This document shows positions 54,339 to 62,908 of a stretch of 64,000 nt of DNA, one piece after another. The notes beneath the pieces are model-generated. The model was not told where the DNA came from. It made no database searches and was given only the letters and a program-made list of their open reading frames with translations. How positions within the stretch are numbered: the stretch's first letter is position 1; the number at the start of each line of letters is the position of its first letter. Both the position numbers and the translations under genes were made by a program. Origin of the DNA: Mesorhizobium sp. B2-4-15 (GTDB lineage Bacteria > Pseudomonadota > Alphaproteobacteria > Rhizobiales > Rhizobiaceae); the NCBI RefSeq assembly GCF_006658505.1, contig NZ_VFUZ01000002.1:333093-397092 (forward strand), given 5' to 3'.

Positions 54339-55946
54339 TCACATCCTGAACACGCCGAAGCGCGTGTCCTCGATTTCGGCGTTGAGTGCCGCGGAAAGGC
54401 TCAGTGCCAGCACTTCGCGCGTCTTCGCCGGGTCGATGATGCCGTCGTCCCAGAGGCGGGCGGACGAGTAGAGCGGATGGCCCTCATGCTCGTATTTCAT
54501 CAGGATCGGCTTCTTGAACTTCGTCTCTTCCTCCGCGCTCCATGCACCCCCCTTGCGCTCGATGCCTTCGCGCCTGACCATGGCGAGCACGGTTGCCGCC
54601 TGTTCGCCCCCCATCACCGAGATGCGGGCGTTCGGCCACATCCACAGGAAACGCGGCGAGTAGGCGCGGCCGCACATGCCGTAATTGCCGGCGCCGAACG
54701 AACCGCCGATGATGACGGTCACCTTTGGCACGCTGGCGGTGGCAACCGCCATCACCAGCTTGGCGCCGTCCTTGGCGATTCCGCCAGCCTCGTATTTCCT
54801 GCCGACCATGAAGCCGGTGATGTTTTGCAGGAAGACCAGCGGAATCCTGCGCTGGCAGCACAGCTCGATGAAATGCGCGCCCTTCAGCGCGCTTTCGGAA
54901 AACAGCACGCCGTTGTTGGCGAGGATCCCGACCGGCATGCCATGGAGATGGGCGAAGCCGGTGATCAGTGTCGTGCCGTAATTCTGCTTGAACTCGTCGA
55001 ATTCGGAGCCGTCGACAAGACGGGCAATGACCTCGCGCACATCATAGGGCTGGCGCAGATCGGTCGGCACCACGCCATAGAGCTCGTCCGTCGGATGAAG
55101 TGGCGGAATTGGTTTGTGTAAGTTCAGGCTCACGGCCTTGTTCCGATTCAGGTTCTTGATGATGCGACGGCAGATGGCGAGGGCATGTTCGTCGTCCATC
55201 GCGTAATGGTCGGCGACGCCGGAAAGCCGTGTGTGCACGTCGGCGCCGCCCAGATCCTCGGCGCTGACGTCCTCGCCGGTCGCCGCCTTCACCAGCGGCG
55301 GGCCGCCGAGGAAGATGGTTGCCTGGTTGCGCACCATGATCGTCTCGTCCGACATCGCCGGAACATAGGCGCCGCCAGCCGTGCAGGAACCCATGACGCA
55401 AGCGATCTGCGGGATGCCGGCCGCCGACATATTGGCCTGGTTGTAGAAGATACGGCCGAAATGCTCGCGGTCGGGGAACACCTCGTCCTGGTTGGGCAGG
55501 TTGGCGCCGCCGCTGTCGACCAGATAGATGCAGGGCAAATTGTTCTGCAGCGCGATCTCCTGCGCGCGCAGATGCTTTTTCACCGTCAGCGGATAATAGG
55601 TGCCGCCCTTCACCGTGGCATCGTTGACGACGACCATTACCTCCGTGCCTTCGACGCGGCCGATGCCGGCGATCATGCCGGCCGAGGAAATGTCCTCGCC
55701 ATACATCGACCACGCGGCGAACTGCCCGATCTCGAGGAAGGGCGATCCGGTATCGAGCAGTTGAGCAAGACGTTCCCGAGGCAACAGCTTGCCGCGGGAA
55801 ATGTGCCGTTCGCGCGCCTCGTCCGAGCCACCGCGTTCGACGGCGGTGGCTTTTTCGGCGATGTCGGCGACCAGTTCGCGCATGCGTTCGGCGTTGGCGC
55901 GAAAGGTTTCGGAAGAGGGTGAAATCTGGGTTTGCAATGTAGCCAC
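54339..55946 (-). CDS. mccB: Methylcrotonyl-CoA carboxylase carboxyltransferase beta subunit
   Basis: This 535-residue carboxyltransferase moves CO2 from biotin to 3-methylcrotonyl-CoA. It has the two crotonase-like halves of the family, including [20 protein letters not shown] and [15 protein letters not shown], which are typical of MccB. It precedes the macro-domain gene by one base. The isovaleryl-CoA dehydrogenase gene lies upstream on the same strand, separated by a gene on the opposite strand. Confidence 0.94.
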   Translation of the reverse strand: MATLQTQISPSSETFRANAERMRELVADIAEKATAVERGGSDEARERHISRGKLLPRERLAQLLDTGSPFLEIGQFAAWSMYGEDISSAGMIAGIGRVEGTEVMVVVNDATVKGGTYYPLTVKKHLRAQEIALQNNLPCIYLVDSGGANLPNQDEVFPDREHFGRIFYNQANMSAAGIPQIACVMGSCTAGGAYVPAMSDETIMVRNQATIFLGGPPLVKAATGEDVSAEDLGGADVHTRLSGVADHYAMDDEHALAICRRIIKNLNRNKAVSLNLHKPIPPLHPTDELYGVVPTDLRQPYDVREVIARLVDGSEFDEFKQNYGTTLITGFAHLHGMPVGILANNGVLFSESALKGAHFIELCCQRRIPLVFLQNITGFMVGRKYEAGGIAKDGAKLVMAVATASVPKVTVIIGGSFGAGNYGMCGRAYSPRFLWMWPNARISVMGGEQAATVLAMVRREGIERKGGAWSAEEETKFKKPILMKYEHEGHPLYSSARLWDDGIIDPAKTREVLALSLSAALNAEIEDTRFGVFRM

Positions 55947-56058
55947 GTTGTCCTCACACCCCTTGATGCCGTTGCGGAACCAGTGTAACAGCCCGCGCCC
56001 GGATGCTGCGTGCCAAGCGTGGCAGCCTTTGTATGAATGACACCCTCAGGAGGCGACG

Positions 56059-56112
56059 ATGAAAGGCATGCTTTTGCATTTCACCAGATGTCTCCCTTCG
56101 GCCATGGCCTGA
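56059..56112 (+). CDS. Putative 17-residue leader peptide
   Basis: An 18-codon reading frame (17 residues plus stop) begins MKGMLLHFTRC and ends at TGA 56110-56112. It is preceded by an excellent ribosome binding site, AGGAGGCGACG-ATG. Its last codons form one arm of a stem that competes with a terminator-like hairpin just downstream. The layout is that of a leader peptide controlling transcription of the gene starting at 56191. The residues show no run of a single amino acid, so the sensed signal is unclear. Confidence 0.5.
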   Translation: MKGMLLHFTRCLPSAMA

Positions 56113-56180
56113 CGCCGCCGAAGGGCGGCTTTCCACGTCCCGAGTTTGAGCAAAAGGAACACCGCGCTTTGAGGCGCGGT
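56094..56180 (+). promoter_or_regulatory. Putative attenuator with mutually exclusive hairpins
   Basis: CCCTTCGGC (56094-56102) can pair with GCCGAAGGG (56117-56125), a perfect 9-bp stem. GCCGCC (56114-56119) can instead pair with GGCGGC (56124-56129) around a GAAG loop, followed by TTT. The two stems share bases and cannot form together. A further hairpin, ACCGCGC paired with GCGCGGT (56161-56167 and 56174-56180), sits at the ribosome binding site of the downstream gene. Confidence 0.5.
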
Positions 56181-56190
56181 GGGTGTCAAA

Positions 56191-56583
56191 ATGTATTTGC
56201 GGTTCGTAACGCCGCTGATCCACCCGAAGAGCCGGGTGGAGACCGGCTTCTTCCACGCGTCCTGGTATCTGCACCGGAGCGGCTGCCCGGATTGGATTCA
56301 TGACGAACTTCAGGGTCAGTTCGACTGGTTCAATCAACATTTGCCTATTCCAGGCCGGGTTGGCCGGCACTTCAAGCGCCGTAACTCGATCTGGGGCATC
56401 TGCTGGTTCCATCCGGACGCCCGGGAAGCGATCAGCCGGGCACGCTATTGCGCCTGGTTGATCGAGGAGGGCGGCTTGCCGGTGCGCTCGATCACGTCGG
56501 CGCGCCAGCGCGAGGTTCTGTGGCGCGACCCGTACCAGATCGTTGCCAAGCCAACCGATGAGCTGCCCAAGGCATTCGGCTGA
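56191..56583 (+). CDS. Conserved hypothetical protein downstream of a leader peptide
   Basis: This 130-residue soluble protein starts MYLRFVTPLIHPKS and is rich in aromatic, Trp, His and Arg residues, with segments GFFHASWYLHRSGCPDW and IWGICWFHPDA. I recognise no characterised family. It is likely cytoplasmic, as no signal or membrane segment is visible. The gene is on the plus strand, between and opposite to mccB and the isovaleryl-CoA dehydrogenase gene, and ends 17 bp before the latter's stop codon. Control by the upstream leader is inferred. Confidence 0.7.
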   Translation: MYLRFVTPLIHPKSRVETGFFHASWYLHRSGCPDWIHDELQGQFDWFNQHLPIPGRVGRHFKRRNSIWGICWFHPDAREAISRARYCAWLIEEGGLPVRSITSARQREVLWRDPYQIVAKPTDELPKAFG

Positions 56584-56600
56584 AGTGGCGGAGGAGGACA

Positions 56601-57764
56601 TCACACCCCCTCCGCCATGATCTCGCGGCCGATCAGCCAGCGGCGGATTTCGCTGGTGCCGGCGCCGATCTCGTAGAGCTTGGCGTCCCGCAGCAGGCGG
56701 CCCGTCGGATAGTCGTTGATATAGCCATTGCCGCCCAGCAGCTGGATGGCGTCGAGCGCCATCTGCGTTGCCCTCTCGGCGGCGAACAGCACGCAGCCAG
56801 CGGCGTCCTTGCGGGTTGTCTGGCCGCGGTCGCAGGCCGCGGCCACGGCATAGACATAGGCGCGCGCGGCGTTCATCACCGTGTACATGTCGGCAAGCTT
56901 GCCTTGCACCAGCTGGAACTCGCCGATCGGCTGGCCGAACTGCTTGCGCTCCTGCACATAGGGGATAGCCACGTCCAGGCACGCGGCCATCAGGCCGATC
57001 GGGCCGCCGGCGAGCACGGTGCGCTCATAATCGAGCCCCGACATCAGCACTTCGACGCCGCGCCCTTCCTCGTGCAGCACATTGTCGAAGGGAACCTCGA
57101 CATTCTCGAACACGAGCTCTCCGGTGTTGGAGCCGCGCATGCCGAGCTTGTCGAGTTTTTGCGCCACGGAGAATCCGGCCATCGTCTTTTCGACGATAAA
57201 GGCGGTGATGCCGCGCGATTGCCGTTCCGGATCGGTCTTGGCGTAGACGACCAGCGTTTCAGCGTCCGGACCGTTGGTGATCCACATCTTGGTGCCGTTG
57301 AGCACATAGCGGTCGTTGCGCTTCTCGGCGCGCAGCTTGAGCGAGACGACGTCGGAGCCGGCGCCGGATTCCGACATCGCCAGCGCACCGACACGTTCGC
57401 CCGAGCACAGCGCCGGCAGGAATTTTTCCTTCTGCGCCGACGTCGCCCAACGGTTGATCTGGTTGACGCAGAGATTGGAGTGAGCGCCGTAGGACAGGCC
57501 GACCGATGCCGAGGCCCGCGAAATCTCCTCGACCGCGATCACATGCGCGAGATAGCCCATGCCGCTGCCGCCGAAGTCGGGGTCGGCGGTGATGCCGAGC
57601 AGGCCGAGTGAGCCGAGTTCGCGCCATAGATGCGCCGGGAATTCATTCGACCGGTCGATGTCGGCGGCAACAGGCGCGATCCTGTCCTGGGCAAAGCGCC
57701 GCACCATGTCGCGCAGCGCTTCGATGTCCTCGTCATGCCCGAAGCCGAGCGTGTTCGTATACAT
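56601..57764 (-). CDS. Isovaleryl-CoA dehydrogenase
   Basis: This 387-residue acyl-CoA dehydrogenase oxidises isovaleryl-CoA to 3-methylcrotonyl-CoA in leucine degradation, passing electrons to ETF. The catalytic base expected in isovaleryl-CoA dehydrogenases is Glu247 in [13 protein letters not shown]. The position used by most other acyl-CoA dehydrogenases (the YEGT motif) here reads IGAGTSEI, consistent with that subclass. The ATG at 57764 gives the standard N-terminus. It overlaps the TetR gene by 32 bp, so the regulator and the enzyme are co-transcribed. Confidence 0.93.
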   Translation of the reverse strand: MYTNTLGFGHDEDIEALRDMVRRFAQDRIAPVAADIDRSNEFPAHLWRELGSLGLLGITADPDFGGSGMGYLAHVIAVEEISRASASVGLSYGAHSNLCVNQINRWATSAQKEKFLPALCSGERVGALAMSESGAGSDVVSLKLRAEKRNDRYVLNGTKMWITNGPDAETLVVYAKTDPERQSRGITAFIVEKTMAGFSVAQKLDKLGMRGSNTGELVFENVEVPFDNVLHEEGRGVEVLMSGLDYERTVLAGGPIGLMAACLDVAIPYVQERKQFGQPIGEFQLVQGKLADMYTVMNAARAYVYAVAAACDRGQTTRKDAAGCVLFAAERATQMALDAIQLLGGNGYINDYPTGRLLRDAKLYEIGAGTSEIRRWLIGREIMAEGV

Positions 57765-58377
57765 GCCGTTCCTCCGCACCGCCGATCCTGGCGCCGACCA
57801 GGCGCATTGTCATTGAAAGATATGTCGCCGTCACTTCAGTGATCGATAGCCGCTCGCCCGGGCGAAACCAGACGATGACGCCCGTCATCATCTGGATCAG
57901 CGCCATGGCCGTCAGGCCGGTGTCCTCGACATTGAAGGTGCCCGCCTCGGCGCCGTCGCGCAGGATGGCGCGCAGCTCCTTTTCGTAGGCTGTGCGCAGG
58001 CGCAGGATCTGCGTCAGCCTGTCGGGCGACAAGCTGCGCAACTCCATGTTCGACACATGCGTGGCGTGCCGGCGCTCGATGTGGAAAGCGATGTGATTGC
58101 GCACATAGGCAGCAAGCTGCCCGGTCGGATCGGCATGGTCTGGCCTGGCGTTTTCCCAAGCCTCGCGAAGCCCTTCCATATGCTCGCGCATCAGCGTGAA
58201 CAGCAGGTCTTCCTTGGTCGGGAAATAGCGGTAGAGCGCGGCGGCCTGCACGCCGACCTCGGCGGCCAGCTGGCGCATCGACATCGCCTCATAGCCGTAG
58301 CGCGCGATCAGATTGACCGCCGCCTCGCGGACTGCCGCCTCGGTTCGTTCGCCGTCCGATCCTGTGGTGCGCGCCAT
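57733..58377 (-). CDS. TetR family regulator of leucine/acyl-CoA catabolism
   Basis: This 214-residue regulator has an N-terminal helix-turn-helix (about 14-58, with [21 protein letters not shown]) and a helical ligand domain with an AMIF-like segment. It is the first gene before isovaleryl-CoA dehydrogenase and overlaps it. By position it probably represses this transcript and responds to an acyl-CoA intermediate. A GAACGTTC palindrome lies 32-39 bp upstream of its start. Confidence 0.88.
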   Translation of the reverse strand: MARTTGSDGERTEAAVREAAVNLIARYGYEAMSMRQLAAEVGVQAAALYRYFPTKEDLLFTLMREHMEGLREAWENARPDHADPTGQLAAYVRNHIAFHIERRHATHVSNMELRSLSPDRLTQILRLRTAYEKELRAILRDGAEAGTFNVEDTGLTAMALIQMMTGVIVWFRPGERLSITEVTATYLSMTMRLVGARIGGAEERHVYEHARLRA

Positions 58378-58408
58378 AGTTGCCTCGCCAAGGGGGTAAT
58401 AATAAAAC

Positions 58409-58416
58409 GAACGTTC
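58409..58416. promoter_or_regulatory. GAACGTTC palindrome, likely TetR operator
   Basis: The perfect palindrome GAACGTTC sits in an AT-rich promoter stretch 32-39 bp before the TetR start. TetR repressors of acyl-CoA genes often use similar palindromes overlapping their own promoter. Binding is inferred. Confidence 0.5.
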
Positions 58417-58449
58417 AATTAATTCAAGGCCCTGTAACCTAGGCCCTGC

Positions 58450-58734
58450 CTATGCGACGATCCTGAAATCTCCAGGCGCGGTCCAACTCTCGAGTTCCTC
58501 CACATCCACCCTTGAGACCGATGAGCCTGCCGGGCCTTGCCCAAGCCGTTCGATCATGGCTGAGATCGCCGCGTCAGCCCCGGAAAGTCGCGCCGTCACC
58601 GAGCCGTCTCTTTCGTTGCGTACCCAGCCCATCAACCCAAGTCCACTCGCTTCGCCTCGCGCCCAGATCCTGTAGCCGACACCTTGCACCTTGCCGTGGA
58701 CGCGCGCCTGCACTGCTCTTGTCCGGTCATCCAT
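58450..58734 (-). CDS. acyP: Acylphosphatase
   Basis: This 94-residue enzyme hydrolyses acyl phosphates. The signature GKVQGVGYRIW, containing the catalytic Arg, is at about residues 14-24, and the second signature GWVRNERDGSV with the catalytic Asn is at about 36-46. Length is standard. It is encoded upstream of the TetR gene on the same strand but is separated from it by the likely operator, so it probably has its own transcript. Confidence 0.93.
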   Translation of the reverse strand: MDDRTRAVQARVHGKVQGVGYRIWARGEASGLGLMGWVRNERDGSVTARLSGADAAISAMIERLGQGPAGSSVSRVDVEELESWTAPGDFRIVA

Positions 58735-58936
58735 GGCTCGCTCCCTTGCCTAGAGTCTGGCGCAGGATCGAACGAAGGCAACTGCTGAAGAGATCATGGC
58801 CATCAAATTAATGAGCCATGGAGCGCGGGCGGGCCGCCCGGTCGGCCATCAGGGAAGCCGCTGAGCTATCGTATGTGTCGGCACGCGCCAGGCATCTGCT
58901 CGGCGCAGCGATCGCTTCCGAGAGCTTGGAGATGCG

Positions 58937-60049
58937 CTAGTTTCCGCGCGCAGCCGCCAGCGCGCCGGGAAGTTCCTCGGCGAAAATGTCCAGTTCGTGG
59001 TCGAGACCGACACTGACACGGATGCAGCGGTCGAGCCTTGGCGCCATCGGCTTGCGGATGAAGACGTCGCGCGACAGCAGCCCCTGCAGCACTTTCAGCG
59101 CGAAGGCGCCGTCATGGCCGCAGTCGATGGTGACGAAATTGGTTGCCGAGGCAAGCGGCTTCAAGCCGTTCTGCTCGGCGATCGCCGCGATGCGTTGGCG
59201 CCCGGCAGCCACCCGCGCCACCACCGTCTCGAGATAGGCCTGGTCGGCAAGCGCTTCGACGCCGGCGATCTGCGCCATGCGGCTGACACCGTAGTGGTTG
59301 CGGATCTTCTCGAAGTCGCGGATGACCTCGGCTTCGGCCACGGCGTAGCCGCAGCGTATGCCGGCAAGCCCATAGGCCTTTGAAAACGTCCGCATGCGGA
59401 TGACGTTCGGGCGCGAGACATCGATCGGCGGCAAGGCCGAGGCAGGCCCCAGTTCCCCATAGGCCTCGTCGAGCACCAGCATAGTGGTTTCCGGCAGCGC
59501 CTCGATGAAGCGGATGATCTCGTCGGCTTCCCACCAACTGCCCATCGGATTGTCGGGATTGGACAGATAGACCAGCGGCGCCTTTTCCCGGACGACCGCC
59601 GCGAGCAGGCCATCCAGGCTCTCGCGGTCGTTCTCGTAGGGAACGGTGACAAGCCGTCCGCCGACGCCGGCAACATGGAAGTTGAAGGTCGGATAGGCGC
59701 CAAGCGAGGTCACCACGGCGTCGCCGGGCGCCACATACATGCGCGCCACCAGGCTGAGCAATCCGTCAATGCCTTCACCGACAACGATGTTCTCGACCGC
59801 CACATCGTGATGCGCCGCAGCCGCCACCTTGAGATCGTAATTGTCGGGGTCACAATACATCCACTGGTCGCGCGCGACCCTCTCCATGCGAGCGATGACG
59901 CGCGGCGAAGGGCCAAAACTGCTCTCATTGGCGCCGATACGGGCGCGGAAAGCCCGCCCGCGCTCACGCTCCTGTGCTTCGGGGCCGACAAAGGGCACGG
60001 TCGACGGAAGTGCGGCGATGACCGGCGAGAGGGTAGGGCGCTGACGCAT
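58937..60049 (-). CDS. PLP-dependent aminotransferase, HisC-like
   Basis: This 370-residue class I/II aminotransferase resembles histidinol-phosphate aminotransferases. The PLP lysine is Lys224 in RTFSKAYGLAG, and YLSNPDNPMGSW and VLDEAYGE are conserved cofactor-site segments. Rhizobia carry several HisC paralogues, and no other histidine gene is nearby, so it may act on an aromatic or other amino acid. About 280 bp separate it from the next gene, which runs in the opposite direction. Confidence 0.85.
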   Translation of the reverse strand: MRQRPTLSPVIAALPSTVPFVGPEAQERERGRAFRARIGANESSFGPSPRVIARMERVARDQWMYCDPDNYDLKVAAAAHHDVAVENIVVGEGIDGLLSLVARMYVAPGDAVVTSLGAYPTFNFHVAGVGGRLVTVPYENDRESLDGLLAAVVREKAPLVYLSNPDNPMGSWWEADEIIRFIEALPETTMLVLDEAYGELGPASALPPIDVSRPNVIRMRTFSKAYGLAGIRCGYAVAEAEVIRDFEKIRNHYGVSRMAQIAGVEALADQAYLETVVARVAAGRQRIAAIAEQNGLKPLASATNFVTIDCGHDGAFALKVLQGLLSRDVFIRKPMAPRLDRCIRVSVGLDHELDIFAEELPGALAAARGN

Positions 60050-60328
60050 GGGACGGAAAGCTCGCGTAGAAAGGGGCCCTCTTGCTAGCGTGAGTGAAAG
60101 GTGGGTGCAAGTTGCATTAAGAAGCGGAAATGGACATTGTTGACGGGGTTACGCCGCCTGTCGATGCGCTCGGCGAATGCTGCCTAGGCGTGTCTCGATG
60201 AACGGAACCCAAGACGTGGCTGCCGCGCCTACCTGACGATACGTTTTCGCCATGGGCGATGCCTCGTCCGCGACACAAACTGCATGCTCCGACTGGATTC
60301 CTCCGGCCGCTTTTGCTAGCGAAATACA

Positions 60329-62008
60329 ATGAGCAATCGATTGCCGCCCGCTTGGGCAAAGCACCTCAAAACCCAGTCTACATCGCGCAAGGTCGTATCG
60401 CCGAAAACTGCACCACCGCAAAGGCAGCCAATAGCCGGTTCGGCTCGCGGCCATTCCGACGATATGGCACTGAGGCAGGCGCTAGAACTACAGAAAGCTG
60501 AACGATTGGCTGAGGCAGAGGAACTCTGCCAGCACGTGTTGGCGCGCACGCCGAACCATCCGCTGGCTCTGTATATCCTGGGAACGCTCGGCCTCGGCCA
60601 CGACGACGAGAAAGCTTTGCGATATTTCGCCAGGGCGGTCGGCGAAGAGCCTGGAAACCCTTACTACCACCTTAGCCTCGGCGAAATTTATTTGAAGCTC
60701 AGCGAATTTACGCCGGCGATCAAGCACATTCAGCAGGCCTTGGCATTGAAGCCGGATCTGGTGGAAGCGCTTTGTGCCTTGGGTAATGCTTACAATGCGT
60801 TTGACAAAGGAGAAATGGCGCTGCCGCTCTTCGAGAAGGCGCTCAAGATCAATCGAGATCATCCTCTCGCCCGGATGGGGCTGCCCCACGCGCTCGCAAG
60901 TCTCGGTCGTATGGACGAAGCCGCGGTTCATCTGAAAGAGGCAGTAGAAAGGCGCATTGCCGTGCCAAACGCGTACAACGCACTTGTACACACGCGCAAA
61001 TTCACCGAAGAGCCGCCGGAACTCACGGCGATCCTGACGGAACTTCGAGACCCGGCCCATGGAGCGGAAGGAGCGGCAATGCTCCATCACGCGGCTGGAA
61101 AGCTGCTCAACGACCTCGGTCATTACAAGGAGGCGATGGACCACTTCAAGAAAGGAAATCAAGCCGGAGGCCAAAAATTCGATCTGGAAAACTACCGCCG
61201 GTGGGTGGATGCCGTGATCGAAACTTTCACTCCGGAAATGGTGGCCTCGATGGCGGCTCATGGCAGCCCGTCGGAGGTGCCTGTATTCATTGTCGGCATG
61301 CCTCGCTCGGGAACGACACTGACCGAACAGATCTGTGCCAGCCATCCCAATGTTCATGGCGCCGGCGAGCTCAGCAAGCTCAGACGAATGGCCAATGGGA
61401 TCGGCCTCAAGGGCAGCTCCGAGACAGACCCCGGCAAATCGGTCGCGACGATTACTCCCGAACTGACCAAGATGCTGGCAGCAGAACATCTTGCCTATCT
61501 ACGTCAGCGAGCGCCTGACGCGCTTCGAATCGTCGACAAGATGCCCCACAATTTCGAGCTGATCGGCCTGATCGGCATTCTTTTTAGCAATGCACGCATC
61601 ATTCATTGTCGTCGCGATGCCATCGACAATTGTGTCTCCTGCTTTGTTCTGCAATTCAGCACAACGCACAGCTACAGCGCCGACCTTCAGACACTAGGTC
61701 TTTACTACCGCGAGTATGATCGTCTGATGCGGCATTGGACAAAGGTTCTTCCGGGTCGCATCTTTGAAAATCGCTATGAGACGTTGATTGAAAATCAAGA
61801 GGAGCAGTCGCGTCGTCTCATAGATTATCTTGGCTTGCCATGGGACAACGCCTGCCTGCGCTTCTTTGACAGGGATAGCTCGGTAAATACCTACAGCCTC
61901 TGGCAGGTTCGCCAGCCGATATACAAGTCCTCCGTCAAGCGATGGAAGAATTACGAAAGCGAGATTCAGCCGTTGATCGACGCTTTGGGAGATTTGGCTG
62001 AGGTTTAA
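60329..62008 (+). CDS. TPR-domain sulfotransferase
   Basis: This 559-residue protein has TPR repeats at about residues 45-220 and a sulfotransferase domain at about 315-545. The PAPS-binding motif GMPRSGTTL lies at 323-331, and a second co-substrate segment, NARIIHCRRDAIDNCVS, is at about 425-441. It would transfer sulfate to a carbohydrate, lipid or protein. Base composition looks slightly AT-richer than the flanks, and an IS5 remnant follows it, hinting at transfer. The start is uncertain because no ribosome binding site is clear; an ATG at 60464 is an alternative. Confidence 0.85.
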   Translation: MSNRLPPAWAKHLKTQSTSRKVVSPKTAPPQRQPIAGSARGHSDDMALRQALELQKAERLAEAEELCQHVLARTPNHPLALYILGTLGLGHDDEKALRYFARAVGEEPGNPYYHLSLGEIYLKLSEFTPAIKHIQQALALKPDLVEALCALGNAYNAFDKGEMALPLFEKALKINRDHPLARMGLPHALASLGRMDEAAVHLKEAVERRIAVPNAYNALVHTRKFTEEPPELTAILTELRDPAHGAEGAAMLHHAAGKLLNDLGHYKEAMDHFKKGNQAGGQKFDLENYRRWVDAVIETFTPEMVASMAAHGSPSEVPVFIVGMPRSGTTLTEQICASHPNVHGAGELSKLRRMANGIGLKGSSETDPGKSVATITPELTKMLAAEHLAYLRQRAPDALRIVDKMPHNFELIGLIGILFSNARIIHCRRDAIDNCVSCFVLQFSTTHSYSADLQTLGLYYREYDRLMRHWTKVLPGRIFENRYETLIENQEEQSRRLIDYLGLPWDNACLRFFDRDSSVNTYSLWQVRQPIYKSSVKRWKNYESEIQPLIDALGDLAEV

Positions 62009-62124
62009 CAAACATTTGCGGTTGGGGCGCAACCGCCATGGCTTCATCATCCTAGACTAGGGTCCAGACCCAAACAAGGTTGATCTGATTCAACGGCTTA
62101 ATCGAAAGTTGGGGGATCAAGGCG

Positions 62125-62490
62125 ATGGATGCGAGCTTGTTTTGGTTCAACGATGAGCAGTGGGCTGCCGCTGGCAGGATTGCCGAAGGACTATGGTCCG
62201 CACAAGACGGTCTACAACCGCTTTGCGCGGTGGAGAGAGGGGCGTTTGGCAAAATATATTCAAAAGCGTTGCCTCGCCTGACGATCCGCCTGAATAGGCG
62301 GCCTTGGATTCCAGCAGTGTAAAGGTTCACCGTTGCGTTCACGGCGGAAAAAGGGCCGATTTTCAGGCGATCAACCTCACGAAAGGCGGCCAAACAGCAA
62401 GATTCACGCGATAGTCGACGAATCCTGCCGCCCTTGGGCGTTCATCCTCACGCCCGGCAACGCTGCTGATTGCGTGATGGCTTACAAGAA
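62125..62490 (+). pseudogene. IS5 family transposase remnant, frameshifted
   Basis: Pieces of an IS5-type transposase are spread over different frames: MDASLFWFNDEQWA, then LPKDYGPHKTVYNRFARWRE, then a segment with the LDSSSVKVHRC pattern, then SKIHAIVDESCRPWAFILTP followed by GNAADCV. At least two frameshifts, an internal stop and an apparent deletion between the first two pieces inactivate it. Terminal inverted repeats were not found with confidence. It is a decayed insertion sequence between the sulfotransferase and porin genes. Confidence 0.85.
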
Positions 62491-62861
62491 CCGCGCTCGC
62501 GCGAAACTTCTTTTCGGGCCTTTGCTCCGTCGCTACCCTGCCGAGTCCGGACCCCAAGCGGAGCGCAGACCCTGGATCCTGTGACTTTGCCGAAGGGTCG
62601 AGCGGTCCAGAATCGGGTACCCTGCGTCGAGTTCCTTCACACCCCTCGCAGCAGCTGCGCCGCCGCTGCGGAGGGCGGGCAGGCCAGAGGGGCTGTCCCT
62701 CGGGCGCCGCGCAATATCCCGTGCCGCGGCTGCACTCGCGGGTCACGGCATGAACTCTCGGGTCTGCGCAGTCGCGTCGCTACCGCTCCGCGCTAGGGTG
62801 ACGAAGCCCTGGACTGCTGCTCGCACGACTCGATCAGATAATCGCGTCACCTAATATGAAA
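62491..62861. other. Non-coding tail region between the IS5 remnant and the porin terminator
   Basis: About 370 bp hold no supported gene. Open frames here are short, have unusual composition and look non-coding. The stretch is rich in short GC-rich inverted segments. It may include the far end of the decayed insertion sequence or other repeat debris. Confidence 0.4.
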
Positions 62862-62885
62862 AACCCGGCGGTTGCCCGCCGGGTT
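62857..62885 (-). terminator. Rho-independent terminator of the porin gene
   Basis: A perfect 10-bp stem, AACCCGGCGG paired with CCGCCGGGTT at 62862-62871 and 62876-62885, has a 4-nt loop. On the minus strand it is followed by a run of T. It lies 23 bp after the porin stop codon. Confidence 0.9.
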
Positions 62886-62908
62886 CGATTTCAGTCAGAC
62901 GCTGCTGA

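Noticed and set aside
58818..58940. A 40-codon plus-strand ORF, helical in composition
   Set aside because: It has no ribosome binding site, runs into the aminotransferase stop codon on the other strand and has no recognisable similarity.
60117..60454. Minus-strand open frames before the sulfotransferase gene
   Set aside because: They overlap each other in different frames, have no ribosome binding site and match no family.
62470..62796. Open frames on both strands after the IS5 remnant
   Set aside because: The predicted proteins are Arg/Pro/Ser-rich with no motif, and the region looks like decayed repeat DNA.
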